From positions 1-25,431 of the forward strand of contig JBCBSK010000037.1 in the NCBI GenBank assembly GCA_039819185.1: a DNA stretch of 25,431 nucleotides, given 5' to 3'. Each line of letters opens with the position of its first letter. Within the stretch, counting starts at the first letter, position 1. Below the pieces are notes generated by a model. That model was not told the DNA's origin. It saw only the letters and a program-made list of their open reading frames with translations, and did no database searches. Position numbers and translations under genes: made by a program. Of this stretch, positions 1 through 7,642 are shown piece by piece. Source of the stretch: JBCBSK01 sp039819185 (lineage in GTDB: Bacteria > Pseudomonadota > Alphaproteobacteria > Rhizobiales > Tepidamorphaceae).

Positions 1-419
1 CGAATCATCGGTGCGGGTGGTGTCCACGTCGGCCAGGCTGCCTTGCGGCCGATCCGCGCTGAACCGGCCCAGGCAAAGCCCTGGCGGCCGACGCCGACGC
101 CATAGCGCATCGCGGTGCCGCCTTCCTGAACGAAATAAAGCCTGCGCTCATGCGGGCGGACGATGATCGTGCCCGGACGATGGCGGGTTTCAAACGGCAC
201 TTCCTGGCGCAAGACGTCGCGATCGATCGCCGCCAGGTTCAGCGCCGGGATCGGAAACTTTTCGCTTGGCACTGCCGCATACATGCTGCGGTAGGAGTTG
301 CCCATCGTCGCGCTCTGGCAGCCGGCAACCGCAAGCGGCAGTCCGACGAGAAACACCCGGCGCGACAGTCCGCTCACTCTGCCATGTTGCAAAACACTGT
401 TTTTCTCGTTCTCGCTCAT
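1..419 (-). CDS. L,D-transpeptidase (ErfK/YbiS/YcfS family) lipoprotein, 3' end beyond window
   Basis: Probable peptidoglycan cross-linking enzyme of the cell envelope; only the N-terminal 139 residues are in the window and the gene runs off the left edge, so the catalytic His/Cys motif is not visible. The ATG at 419 is preceded by a GGGGAAC ribosome site. Residues about 19-34 read SRRVFLVGLPLAVAGC, a short hydrophobic export signal ending in a lipobox with Cys34, and the paired arginines suggest possible Tat export. Later come PGTIIVRPHERRLYFVQEGG, then a RYGVGVGRQGF stretch and GRKAAWPTWTPPAPM, which are the early YkuD-domain signature of rhizobial L,D-transpeptidases. Family assignment is firm; which cross-link it makes cannot be said. 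It is transcribed away from the coxG-like gene. Confidence 0.85.
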   Translation of the reverse strand, partial: MSENEKNSVLQHGRVSGLSRRVFLVGLPLAVAGCQSATMGNSYRSMYAAVPSEKFPIPALNLAAIDRDVLRQEVPFETRHRPGTIIVRPHERRLYFVQEGGTAMRYGVGVGRQGFAWAGSARIGRKAAWPTWTPPAPMI

Positions 420-526
420 CTTGTTCCCCAGCTTGTCAACCGCAACGCCCCCGCCCATCTGTTGAATCAGATGACGCATCGGACACGACCCGTAGCTTCC
501 AATAGCCTGCGGTGAATTACTGATCA

Positions 527-547
527 TTAACGTTGACGTGAAGTTAA
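527..547. promoter_or_regulatory. Small dyad TTAAC-N11-GTTAA
   Basis: A perfect 5-bp inverted repeat (527-531 and 543-547) in an AT-richer patch of the 277-bp gap between the divergent L,D-transpeptidase and coxG-like genes. It has the size of a dimeric regulator site, but arms this short occur by chance. Nothing else recognisable is seen in 420-696 apart from the coxG ribosome site. Confidence 0.2.
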
Positions 548-696
548 GCGGCAAGGGGCCGACTGTGGCAGTCCTGCAACAAATCCCGCCCATCTGGCAT
601 AGATCCGGTTGTCGTGGTTAGTGTTAGGGGATTTCGGTCGGCGGCGCGTGGCGGCGGCGTCTTTGAACCAACCAGAACAACATCGGGAGATCGCTC

Positions 697-1248
697 ATGG
701 ATATGGAAGGCACACAGCGTATCGAAGCGCCGCAGGACGTTGTTTGGGCCGCGCTGAACGATCCGGACGTGCTCAAGGAGGCGATTCCGGGCTGCGAGGA
801 TCTCGAAAAGGTCTCGGACACCGAGTTCAAGGCCAAGGTGACGCTGAAAGTTGGGCCGGTAAAGGCGACCTTCAACGGTCAGGTCTCGCTTGAGGATCTT
901 GATCCGCCGAACGGGTACCGCATTGTTGGAGAGGGCTCGGGCGGACCGGCCGGCTTCGCCAAGGGTGGTGCGCATGTGACGCTCGTGCCGGACGGTGCGG
1001 ATGCGACGCTTCTGACCTATACGGTACACGCTGATATCGGCGGCAAGATCGCCCAGCTTGGCTCACGGCTGATTGATTCGACCGCCAAGAAGCTCGCCGG
1101 TCAGTTCTTTACGCGCTTTGGAGATGTTGTTGCCCCGCCGCCGCCTGGCGAAGAGGGTGAAACCGAAGGCGGCAAGAAAAAGGGTTGGTTCTCCTTCCTC
1201 GGTGGCAAGGGCAAGGCCGAGGACTCCGCTGAGCCCGAGAGCGCGTAA
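697..1248 (+). CDS. CoxG-like SRPBCC protein (carbon monoxide dehydrogenase subunit G family)
   Basis: 183-residue protein of the CoxG/COG3427 branch of the START/SRPBCC fold. Members bind hydrophobic ligands; CoxG is tied to membrane recruitment and quinone hand-over of Mo-type CO dehydrogenase. Visible family traits are the opening GTQRIEAPQDVVWAALNDP, PGCEDLEKVSDTEFKAKV, VGPVKATFNGQV and a GGKIAQLGSRLID helix. After the domain (about 1-147) comes a low-complexity tail with a proline run, acidic and lysine-rich segments and an aromatic patch GWFSFLGG, possibly a membrane-contacting end. A GGGAG ribosome site precedes the ATG. No coxM, coxS, coxL, coxD or coxE gene is nearby, so a role in CO oxidation is not supported by context. 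It may serve another molybdenum hydroxylase or simply bind lipid. Confidence 0.8.
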   Translation: MDMEGTQRIEAPQDVVWAALNDPDVLKEAIPGCEDLEKVSDTEFKAKVTLKVGPVKATFNGQVSLEDLDPPNGYRIVGEGSGGPAGFAKGGAHVTLVPDGADATLLTYTVHADIGGKIAQLGSRLIDSTAKKLAGQFFTRFGDVVAPPPPGEEGETEGGKKKGWFSFLGGKGKAEDSAEPESA

Positions 1249-1311
1249 ACGGCATCTGTTGATCCAAACGCCGGCGCCACGTCCTGCTGTCTCAATCGGT
1301 TCTATATTCTT

Positions 1312-1348
1312 TGAGTTGAAACCCGACGGCCCGGTTCAGCTCAACTCA
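1312..1348. terminator. Inverted repeat between convergent genes, possible weak terminator
   Basis: TGAGTTGA (1312-1319) and TCAACTCA (1341-1348) are perfect 8-bp complements around a 21-base loop. The site lies between the converging coxG-like and small hypothetical genes and overlaps the last codons of the latter. No T-run follows on either strand, so intrinsic termination is doubtful. Confidence 0.25.
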
Positions 1349-1602
1349 CATTTGTGCTCGGTGCAGAACCGCTTCAGTGCTTCCATCAGATTGACGGCGT
1401 GGCCGATGTGATGTGTATCGAGCGCGGCCTTGATGTCGTCGATGATCATCTGCCGCACCCGGTCGGCGCCACCGGGGCGGTGCATCAGATAGTCGGCCAA
1501 GGCAGCGGCCGTCATGTCGGGCATGTGTTCGTGTTCGGCGATTGCGGCGACTTGGTCTTCTGTGAGGCCGCAGAGCGCGATGATGTCGTCACTCGAAATC
1601 AT
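1336..1602 (-). CDS. Small conserved alphaproteobacterial protein of unknown function
   Basis: 88 residues, predicted soluble and mostly helical, with no signal peptide. The sequence is acidic in its first half (MISSDDIIALCGLTEDQVAA) and has a His/Met-rich centre (AEHEHMPDMTAAALADYLM). The C-terminal helix carries HHIGHAVNLMEALKRFCTEHKCEL, with His and Cys residues that could contact a metal, though no known binding motif is recognised. A very strong ribosome site (TAGGAGG) sits ahead of the ATG at 1602, supporting real and efficient translation. I recall similar short hypothetical proteins in alphaproteobacteria but know no function. It stands alone and is divergent from the asparaginase gene. 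Confidence 0.7.
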   Translation of the reverse strand: MISSDDIIALCGLTEDQVAAIAEHEHMPDMTAAALADYLMHRPGGADRVRQMIIDDIKAALDTHHIGHAVNLMEALKRFCTEHKCELS

Positions 1603-1822
1603 GAGCGCGTCCTCCTAAACGATGCAGTTTATGCGAGCATGTGTCTTGTGCGGTTGATCGGGATCAGTCAGGGACGCTGACCAAACCGTGTCACAACGTT
1701 GTCGAGATGCTTGCGTCGTGCATGGTTTGCATGAGTTGCTATAGCTTTTTGAAATTGATCATCTTTCTTCTGCATTAGTGAACCACTTCAGCGCAGCATG
1801 ATCCGGGGAAAGGACGCGAAAG

Positions 1823-2842
1823 ATGGCCAACCCAACTGTTGTAGCGACGTTACGGGGCGACATGCTCGAAAGTTGGCATCGCGCCGCACTCGCGGTGAAG
1901 GATGCGCGTGGGCAGACAATCTTTTCGTTTGGCGATATCGAGCGGCCGATCTTTCCGCGGTCTGCGGTAAAGGCCCTGCAGGCCATTGCGTTGGTCGAGC
2001 GGGGCGGTTTTACGCGCTACGATTTTACCGACGCTGAACTCGCATTGGCCTGTGCGTCCCACAACAGTGAGGCGGTGCATGCTGATGCCGCGCTGTCCAT
2101 GTTGCACAAGCTCGATCTTGGCGAGGCGGCGCTCGCCTGTGGGCCGCATGTCTCTCTTCTGGAAAAGGAAGCCCATGTCATGCTGCGCTCCGGCTCGACG
2201 CCAGGGCCGCGGCACAACAACTGTTCCGGCAAGCATGCCGCCATGCTGGCGCTGGCCGATCTCCTCGGTGCCCCGGTTCAAGGCTATGAGCAGGTCGACC
2301 ATCCAGTCCAGGTCACGATCCGTGAGGTGCTGTCAGAGATGGTCGGGATCGAGCTTGACCCGTCGCGTGCCGGAATTGATGGCTGTTCGGTGCCGAGCTA
2401 TCCGATCCCGCTGGCAAGCCTTGCATTCGGGTTTGCCCGCTTCGGTACCGGGGAGGGACTTTCGCCGCTACGCGAGCGCTCCGTTGCGAAGATCCGAGCC
2501 GTTTGCGCGGCTCACCCCTACATGGTTGCAGGCCGCGAACGGTTTTGCACCGAAGTGATGCAGCGTTTCGGTCGACGTGTTTTCGTCAAGACCGGAGCCG
2601 AGGGTGTGTTCTGTGCGGCCTTTCCAGAGCAAGGCTTTGGGGCGGCGCTCAAGGTCGATGATGGTGCAGGTCGTGCGTCCGAAGCTCTGATGGCCCGGCT
2701 GATCGCCGCAGTGATTGGAGCAAACCGCGACGAAGAAGCGTTCTTGGACCGGTGGTCTGATCGCCCGGTTCGCAACTGGGCTGGCATCGAGACAGGCCGG
2801 GTTCGGATGCTCAGTGATGTATTTTCGGACTGGCCAAACTAA
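1823..2842 (+). CDS. L-asparaginase, Rhizobium etli type (Asparaginase_II family, class 3)
   Basis: 339-residue cytoplasmic enzyme expected to hydrolyse L-asparagine to aspartate and ammonia. The family is unrelated to E. coli AnsA/AnsB. Key residues of the R. etli enzymes are all present with a one-residue offset: Ser47 and Lys50 in FPRSAVKAL, Ser79-His80 in ACASHNSE, Cys134 and Lys137 in HNNCSGKHAAM, and Asp186 and Cys188 in GIDGCSVPSYPIP. Cys and Lys in these motifs form the zinc site and nucleophile region in the studied homologues. Length is typical for the family. The ATG at 1823 follows an AAAGGACG-like ribosome site. The gene stands alone, with 102 bases before the thiolase gene. No substrate clue beyond the family itself is available. 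Confidence 0.92.
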   Translation: MANPTVVATLRGDMLESWHRAALAVKDARGQTIFSFGDIERPIFPRSAVKALQAIALVERGGFTRYDFTDAELALACASHNSEAVHADAALSMLHKLDLGEAALACGPHVSLLEKEAHVMLRSGSTPGPRHNNCSGKHAAMLALADLLGAPVQGYEQVDHPVQVTIREVLSEMVGIELDPSRAGIDGCSVPSYPIPLASLAFGFARFGTGEGLSPLRERSVAKIRAVCAAHPYMVAGRERFCTEVMQRFGRRVFVKTGAEGVFCAAFPEQGFGAALKVDDGAGRASEALMARLIAAVIGANRDEEAFLDRWSDRPVRNWAGIETGRVRMLSDVFSDWPN

Positions 2843-2944
2843 AGGTGCATGGCCGCAATGAAGCGCGGACCTGCGCCAAGCCATTGAGCCCTGCTACCCG
2901 CTCCCCTATCTTGCCACCAAGGTAGGAAATCCGGGGAGATCGTC

Positions 2945-4114
2945 ATGACCGCGTGCATTGTTGGCTGGCATCATTTGCCGTTTGGAAAACTCGAAGGTGA
3001 AACCGTTGAGTCGCTGGTTGTTCAGGCGGCTGACGGGGCGCTGAAGCATGCCGGTATCGAGGCGAGCGATGTCGATGAGATCGTGCTTGGCCATTTCAAC
3101 GCCGGCTTTTCTGCCCAGGACTTTACGGCCAGCCTTGTGCTCCAGGCGGATGATGGCTTTCGCTTCAAGCCGACGACGCGTGTCGAGAACGCCTGTGCCA
3201 CGGGGTCTGCCGCTGTTCACCAGGGCATCAAGACGATTTCGGCCGGGTCCGCCAAGGTTGTTCTCGTCGTTGGTGTCGAGCAGATGACCGCGACGCCGGG
3301 CCGCGAGATCGGCGAGATCTTGTTGAAAGCCTCCTATCTGCCCGAAGATGGCGACACGCCGGCGGGCTTTGCTGGTGTGTTTGGCAAGATCGCCCACCTC
3401 TATTTCCAGCGCTACGGCGACCAGTCGGATGCGCTTGCCAGGATCGCGGCGAAGAACCACAAGAATGGCGTCAACAATCCCTACGCCCAGTTGCGCAAGG
3501 ATTTCGGCTACGAGTTCTGCCGCGCCGAAAGCGAGAAGAACCCCTATGTCGCCGGACCTTTGAAGCGCACCGATTGCTCGCTCGTTTCCGATGGTGCCGC
3601 CGCGATCGTCCTGACCGACACCAAGACCGCACTCGGCATGCAGCGTGCCGTGGCCTTCCGCGGCACGGCCCATGCTCAGGACTTCTTGCCGATGTCGAAG
3701 CGCGACATCCTGAAGTTTGAAGGCTGTACAGCGGCTTGGCAGCGTGCTTTGGCCGATGCCGGGGTCACGCTCGATGATCTGTCCTTCGTTGAAACCCATG
3801 ACTGCTTCACCATCGCCGAACTGATCGAATATGAAGCCATGGGTCTGGCGCCGGAAGGCGAGGGCGCGCGCGCGGTCCAGGAGGGCCTGACCGAGATGGA
3901 CGGCAAGCTGCCGGTTAATCCGTCAGGTGGGCTGAAGGCCAAGGGGCATCCGATTGGCGCGACCGGTGTGTCGATGCATGCGCTGACAGCCATGCAGCTT
4001 GTTGGCGAGGCGCCCGAGGGCATGCAGGTGGCCGATGCCAAGCTCGGCGGTATCTTCAACATGGGTGGCGCGGCTGTCGCCAACTACGTCTCGGTGCTTG
4101 AGCGGCTGCGTTAA
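2945..4114 (+). CDS. Thiolase, SCP-x type (acetyl-CoA acetyltransferase family)
   Basis: 389-residue thiolase-fold enzyme likely cleaving or forming a 3-ketoacyl-CoA bond. The nucleophile Cys84 lies in ENACATGSAA. A HDCF motif at 285-288 (in FVETHDCFTIAELIEYEAMG) is the hallmark of the SCP-x/SCP2 thiolase branch, and the catalytic His335 lies in GGLKAKGHPIGATG. At the C-terminus the usual CxGGG cysteine motif of classical thiolases is replaced by NMGGAAV, as in other SCP-x-like members, where Cys287 is thought to take over as the acid/base. A GGGGAG ribosome site precedes the ATG. The next gene converges after 6 bases. The substrate is unknown. Together with the mutase and glutaryl-CoA dehydrogenase genes in the window it fits fatty-acid or branched acyl-CoA breakdown, but they are not in one operon. 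Confidence 0.88.
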   Translation: MTACIVGWHHLPFGKLEGETVESLVVQAADGALKHAGIEASDVDEIVLGHFNAGFSAQDFTASLVLQADDGFRFKPTTRVENACATGSAAVHQGIKTISAGSAKVVLVVGVEQMTATPGREIGEILLKASYLPEDGDTPAGFAGVFGKIAHLYFQRYGDQSDALARIAAKNHKNGVNNPYAQLRKDFGYEFCRAESEKNPYVAGPLKRTDCSLVSDGAAAIVLTDTKTALGMQRAVAFRGTAHAQDFLPMSKRDILKFEGCTAAWQRALADAGVTLDDLSFVETHDCFTIAELIEYEAMGLAPEGEGARAVQEGLTEMDGKLPVNPSGGLKAKGHPIGATGVSMHALTAMQLVGEAPEGMQVADAKLGGIFNMGGAAVANYVSVLERLR

Positions 4115-4120
4115 ACGCGA

Positions 4121-4597
4121 TCAGTCCGCCGGCCCGATCAGGGTGCCGTCGGCGCGGTGATACATCTGCCGCCCGGTGGCATCGGGACGGACGACAAGGT
4201 CGTCGTCCGGATACGTCACAGTATCGACAGTGGTCCGCCGGCTGCCGACTTCGAGATAGACAGCCTTGGCCTCGGACCGGTTTTCGAGCCGGTGGCCGTC
4301 GGCAATACCGGCCTTGAAGCCCGCCATATCGCCCTCCTTTAGCGTGCGCTCGCCTGCATCGGTCACCAGTGTGAGTTCACCCTCAAGGACGAGCACGAAC
4401 TCGTCCTCGTGGCTGTGCCAGTGGCGCACCGTCGACGAGACGCCGGCGTCAATCGTCACGCGGTTGACGCCGAACTGGTCCAGGCCGACGGCATCGCCAA
4501 GCCGCTGCTTGCGCCGGGCCCGGCATTTGTCGGCTGCCGTCACCGGGTGCGATGCGCCGGTCTGTTCGGGAATGTCACGGATCGATGCTGTCTTCAT
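4121..4597 (-). CDS. Cupin-domain protein
   Basis: 158 residues with a single cupin beta-barrel (about 45-118). Cupin motif 1 reads RHWHSHEDEFVLVLEGELTL with His59, His61, His63 and Glu66 as probable metal ligands, and motif 2 holds GHRLENRS with His102. A C-terminal segment with TYPDDDLVVRPD and YHRADGTLI is typical of small stand-alone cupins annotated as transcriptional-regulator-like or sugar-binding, but there is no DNA-binding domain here. Its ATG overlaps the TGA of the upstream DUF1127 gene (ATGA, 4594-4597), so the two are very likely translated from one message with coupling. Catalytic activity and substrate cannot be predicted. Confidence 0.8.
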   Translation of the reverse strand: MKTASIRDIPEQTGASHPVTAADKCRARRKQRLGDAVGLDQFGVNRVTIDAGVSSTVRHWHSHEDEFVLVLEGELTLVTDAGERTLKEGDMAGFKAGIADGHRLENRSEAKAVYLEVGSRRTTVDTVTYPDDDLVVRPDATGRQMYHRADGTLIGPAD

Positions 4598-4875
4598 CGG
4601 CCGATCATATCCCGATATCGATGCAACGTGTCACCTGGATCTCGCAGAATCGGGCCGGGAGATGCACGCTCGATGTCAGCGCGTGCTAGTCCGATGTCAT
4701 TAAGATGGTGATCGCTGAGCGCGCGCAGCCGGGCGAAGGTGGCACGTCTGGTAAGCTTTGTTCCGGCCCATTGGGCCATGTCACGGAACCATGTGATAAG
4801 GCGCTGCGAAGCCGGGCTGGAGGTCTGTTCGGACGCACAGGTTGGCGCTCCATGAAGCCGAAGAGTTCTGCTCAT
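4594..4875 (-). CDS. DUF1127-family small protein
   Basis: 93 residues. The C-terminal half carries the DUF1127 core, FARLRALSDHHLNDIGLARADIE (about residues 48-70), seen in many small alphaproteobacterial proteins. Some studied relatives bind RNA or take part in phosphate, carbon or stress control. The N-terminal 40 residues are variable, with a WFRDMAQWAG helix. The ATG at 4875 follows an AAAGGAAAC ribosome site. It is the first gene of a two-gene unit with the cupin gene, sharing the ATGA overlap, and is divergent from the LysR regulator at 5090, which could control it. Function here is unknown. Confidence 0.75.
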   Translation of the reverse strand: MSRTLRLHGAPTCASEQTSSPASQRLITWFRDMAQWAGTKLTRRATFARLRALSDHHLNDIGLARADIERASPGPILRDPGDTLHRYRDMIGR

Positions 4876-4950
4876 CTATTTGTTTCCTTTGTGCTTTTCA
4901 TTTGCCTGGGATCAATGTGGGCGATCCCGGCCCGATGCACAAACGCCTTT

Positions 4951-4998
4951 GCGTGACATGTGTTGTGAGAAAAAGTCACGCTAGAGACGCTTGCGTGA
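4951..4998. promoter_or_regulatory. Three alternating GCGTGA(C) boxes, candidate operator
   Basis: Within the 214-bp gap between the divergent DUF1127 and LysR genes, GCGTGAC (4951-4957) and its exact complement GTCACGC (4975-4981) are 17 bases apart. TCACGC (4976-4981) then pairs with a third box GCGTGA (4993-4998) across 11 bases. Such alternating half-sites beside a divergent LysR gene are what a LysR-type binding region looks like, but no consensus is known for this protein. Confidence 0.4.
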
Positions 4999-5089
4999 AA
5001 CGCACATTTCCCGAAGACTCATGGCGGGTGATCGCACATGCCGCCCAGCGCAAAACAGCCCACATCTCCGGTTGGAAGTTCCCCAAACC

Positions 5090-5974
5090 ATGCCTCGTCG
5101 CTTGCCACCACTGAACGCGCTCCGCGCCTTTGAGGCCGCAGGCCGGCATGGCAGCTTCACCGGCGCAGCCGAGGAACTGAACGTCACCCATGCTGCGATC
5201 AGCCGCCACATCCGCGGACTCGAGCAGCGGCTTGGCGTTCAATTGTTTCGAACCGCTCCGCGCGGTGTTGCACTGACGGAAGAGGGGGGCAGCTATCTGT
5301 CAGCAATCACCCCTGCGCTCGATCAGATCGCGCTTGCGACCGAAGATCTGACCGAGGCTGGCGACGGTCTGGTCACGATCAGCTGCGAGCCGACCTTTGC
5401 GGTAAAGTGGCTCATGCCGCGCTTGGGGGATTTCCGCGCCCGGCATCCCGATATCGACATCAAGCTGGATGCGACGCCAAGACTGGCAAACCTGCATCGC
5501 TACGAATGCGACCTCGCGATCCGGTTCTTCAGCGGTGAGACCGATTGCTTCGAATGTGACCTGATCAGCCGGACGCCTGTGTATCCAGTCGGCAGCCCGA
5601 GCCTGACCAAGCCGGAGAACCCGTGCGATCTGGCCCAACTTGGATTGCTCCACGAGGACAAAGGCGCGTTGTGGTGCCGCTGGTTTACTGCGGCCGGGTG
5701 CCCCGACGTTGTGCTGCGGAAATCGACGGCTGGGCTTTCCACGCTTCTGGCTGTCGAAGGGGCCCTAGCTGGACAGGGTCTGGCGCTGCTGTCTGGCGAG
5801 ATGGTCACCGGTGACCTCGAAGACGGCCGCCTTGTTCGATTCTCCGACATCGGCCTCGACTACGGTGGCTACTATCTCGTCTATCTGTCCGAAACCGCGC
5901 GCAGACGCCCTGTACGAGCGTTCAGAACCTGGCTGCAATCGGCTTCGGAGCCTTTGCGCCAAGATTCCGGATAG
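5090..5974 (+). CDS. LysR-family transcriptional regulator, GcvA-like
   Basis: 294 residues. The N-terminal winged helix-turn-helix (about 1-60) starts LPPLNALRAFEAAGRHGSF, followed by TGAAEELNVTHAAISRHI and LEQRLGVQLF; the PLNALRAFEAA opening is typical of the GcvA/AmpR-like branch. The effector domain runs from about residue 90 to the end and includes ISCEPTFAVKWLMPRL and a central GLALLSGEMV segment. I chose the ATG at 5090 because the protein then begins MPRRLPPLNALRAFEA like its relatives. The open frame extends upstream to a TTG at 4991, but that extra 33-residue stretch has no family match. The ligand and targets are unknown; the divergent DUF1127-cupin pair is the obvious candidate target. 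Confidence 0.88.
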   Translation: MPRRLPPLNALRAFEAAGRHGSFTGAAEELNVTHAAISRHIRGLEQRLGVQLFRTAPRGVALTEEGGSYLSAITPALDQIALATEDLTEAGDGLVTISCEPTFAVKWLMPRLGDFRARHPDIDIKLDATPRLANLHRYECDLAIRFFSGETDCFECDLISRTPVYPVGSPSLTKPENPCDLAQLGLLHEDKGALWCRWFTAAGCPDVVLRKSTAGLSTLLAVEGALAGQGLALLSGEMVTGDLEDGRLVRFSDIGLDYGGYYLVYLSETARRRPVRAFRTWLQSASEPLRQDSG

Positions 5975-5983
5975 AGCGGGACG

Positions 5984-7312
5984 TCAGCCCGTCTCAACAT
6001 TTCCATCGAGATCGACATTGGCCGGCAGGTCACTGGCGTCGAGAAGATCACCGGTGACGACGTCGTCATGGTCCATGCCGATGATCGCGCCAGTCGGTGT
6101 GTTCTCGAACAGATTATCGCGGATCACAGCGCGGCCGGCGCCATCTGCCACCGACACCGACAGGCCAATCGGCGTGTTGCGCACCAGATTGCCGCGCGCC
6201 AACACGTTGCGGAGATAGCGTCCCCAGCCGAGATTGAGCCCGAGCACCGGCGCGTTCTCGACGACATTGGCTTCGAGAATGGCATCCGCCTCGACCGAGA
6301 TGCCAACCCCCCGCGATTCCCAGTGATCGCGGGTGAACAGATCACGGACCATATTGCCCGAGACAACTGCCAATCGACCGCCATCATTGAAATTGGTCAC
6401 CGAAATGCCGAGCGCTGCCTGGCTGATCAGATTGTTGGCGATGACGGCACCATCGAAGGCAAATTCGGCATACATCGCGACTTCACCGAGCCGGGAGCAA
6501 TTGTTGCCGACGATCTGACAATTCGGTCCGGAATTGATGCGGACGGCCGAGAACTCGCAGTCTTCGATGCGGTTGTTTGAAACAATGACGCTGCCGGCGC
6601 GGTAGAGATTGATGCCATTGCCCCACTGGCCTTCACCACCCGACACTGCCCCAATGCGGGCGATGCGGTTGCCGCGGATGATCGAGCCATCCTCGCCACG
6701 GTTCGACCGCCAGACGAGGAGACCATTGTCATAGCAATCGGTGACCTCGTTGCCGTCGATCAGAAGTCCGGTCGAATCCATCGAGAACAGGGCCGAGGCT
6801 TCCGCGTTGCGGAACCGGTTGTTGGCAATCTCGCCGCCGGAGGCGATAAGCCGAGCACCATGACCACGTGTCCTGCCAAGGTCGCAGTCGCGGAGAACAA
6901 GCCGGGAGACACCTTCAAGGTCGATCAGACCGTCCGCATCGGTTGGACCCGCCGATGGTGCATCGAACGCAACCCCTTCGATGCGAACGCCTGTCGCGCC
7001 ACGGGCCATAAGGAGTGGGCCGGTGCCAGATGGAACCAGCCGTGAGCGGCCAGGAAGGCCGATAATGTGGTCAAGAGAGCCAAGCTCGACACGGCTGACA
7101 GCGATGTCGCCCGCCGGGAGTATGAGTGGCTGGCCGCTCCTGCGTGCCCGATCGAGCGCGTCTTGGAAGGCGCGCGTCTGGTCGCCGCCACCTGGGACAA
7201 GACCAGCGTCACGCGCATCAAGCCCAACCGCGCGGGCCGGGGTTGGCACGGCACAGACCGACAGGGCGGCGGCAGCGGCAACAAACTGACGACGGGTCGG
7301 ACGAAAGGACAT
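5984..7312 (-). CDS. Tat-exported right-handed beta-helix repeat protein (TIGR03808-like)
   Basis: 442 residues beginning MSFRPTRRQFVAAAAALSV, a twin-arginine signal with RRQF and a cleavage site near PARA. The ATG at 7312 has a GGGAGA ribosome site and puts the signal at the true N-terminus; an in-frame upstream start at 7342 would only add ten residues. The mature part repeats units such as IIRGNRIARIG, VIVSNNRIEDCE, VISGNMVRDLF and LLIDGNEVTDCYDNGLL, the parallel beta-helix pattern of pectate-lyase-like proteins. It matches the TIGR03808 family of Tat-translocated repeat proteins known mainly from rhizobia. A carbohydrate-binding or lyase role is possible from the fold only; no catalytic motif is obvious. 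It converges with the LysR gene, 9 bases between stops. Confidence 0.85.
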   Translation of the reverse strand: MSFRPTRRQFVAAAAALSVCAVPTPARAVGLDARDAGLVPGGGDQTRAFQDALDRARRSGQPLILPAGDIAVSRVELGSLDHIIGLPGRSRLVPSGTGPLLMARGATGVRIEGVAFDAPSAGPTDADGLIDLEGVSRLVLRDCDLGRTRGHGARLIASGGEIANNRFRNAEASALFSMDSTGLLIDGNEVTDCYDNGLLVWRSNRGEDGSIIRGNRIARIGAVSGGEGQWGNGINLYRAGSVIVSNNRIEDCEFSAVRINSGPNCQIVGNNCSRLGEVAMYAEFAFDGAVIANNLISQAALGISVTNFNDGGRLAVVSGNMVRDLFTRDHWESRGVGISVEADAILEANVVENAPVLGLNLGWGRYLRNVLARGNLVRNTPIGLSVSVADGAGRAVIRDNLFENTPTGAIIGMDHDDVVTGDLLDASDLPANVDLDGNVETG

Positions 7313-7642
7313 GGCGGTCTCCCGTTCGGGGCAATGGTCCAAGCTTCGCGATGAAACCTAGTCGGACCGGGTTCATGTCCCATGAAGCAAACGCCATGCC
7401 TTGCGACCGTCCCGAAACGGGACGCCGATCTTTGCATCAGGTCAAATACTGAGAGAGTGCGGGGAGAAGCCGTTGCTACACCCCGGCAATCGGCCTATTT
7501 AGCCTCATGGAGCTGCCACGTGGGCAGCGTTCCCAAGATGAGACTGCTGTCGTGTCGCAGCGCAGCAGCGCTGATGGCACGACAGACCGAGATTTCCTGA
7601 CCCGTCCGCAGTTGGACGATCCCAATCGAGAGGAGCCCCGCC
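7313..7642. other. 330-bp intergenic region, upstream of sodB, with two RNA-hairpin candidates
   Basis: This gap separates the divergent beta-helix and superoxide dismutase genes. I see no convincing coding frame. Two stem-loops lie in the leader of sodB: GCTGCC/GGCAGC (7512-7528, 5-base loop), and a 35-base hairpin with outer stem GTCGTG/CACGAC (7549-7583) and inner stem CAGCGC/GCGCTG around AGCA. They could mark a structured 5' leader or a small RNA. No clear sigma-70 promoter can be assigned. Confidence 0.35.

Noticed and set aside
2906..3799. 297-codon open frame on the minus strand inside the thiolase gene
   Set aside because: Mirror frame of a clear thiolase; no domain or ribosome site support.
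4991..5089. Upstream TTG start for the LysR regulator
   Set aside because: The added 33 residues match nothing, and they would cover the operator-like repeats; LysR proteins of this type begin right at the PLNALRAFEA segment.
7382..7600. 72-codon frame in the sodB leader
   Set aside because: No ribosome site, composition unlike the neighbours, and it crosses two strong hairpins.
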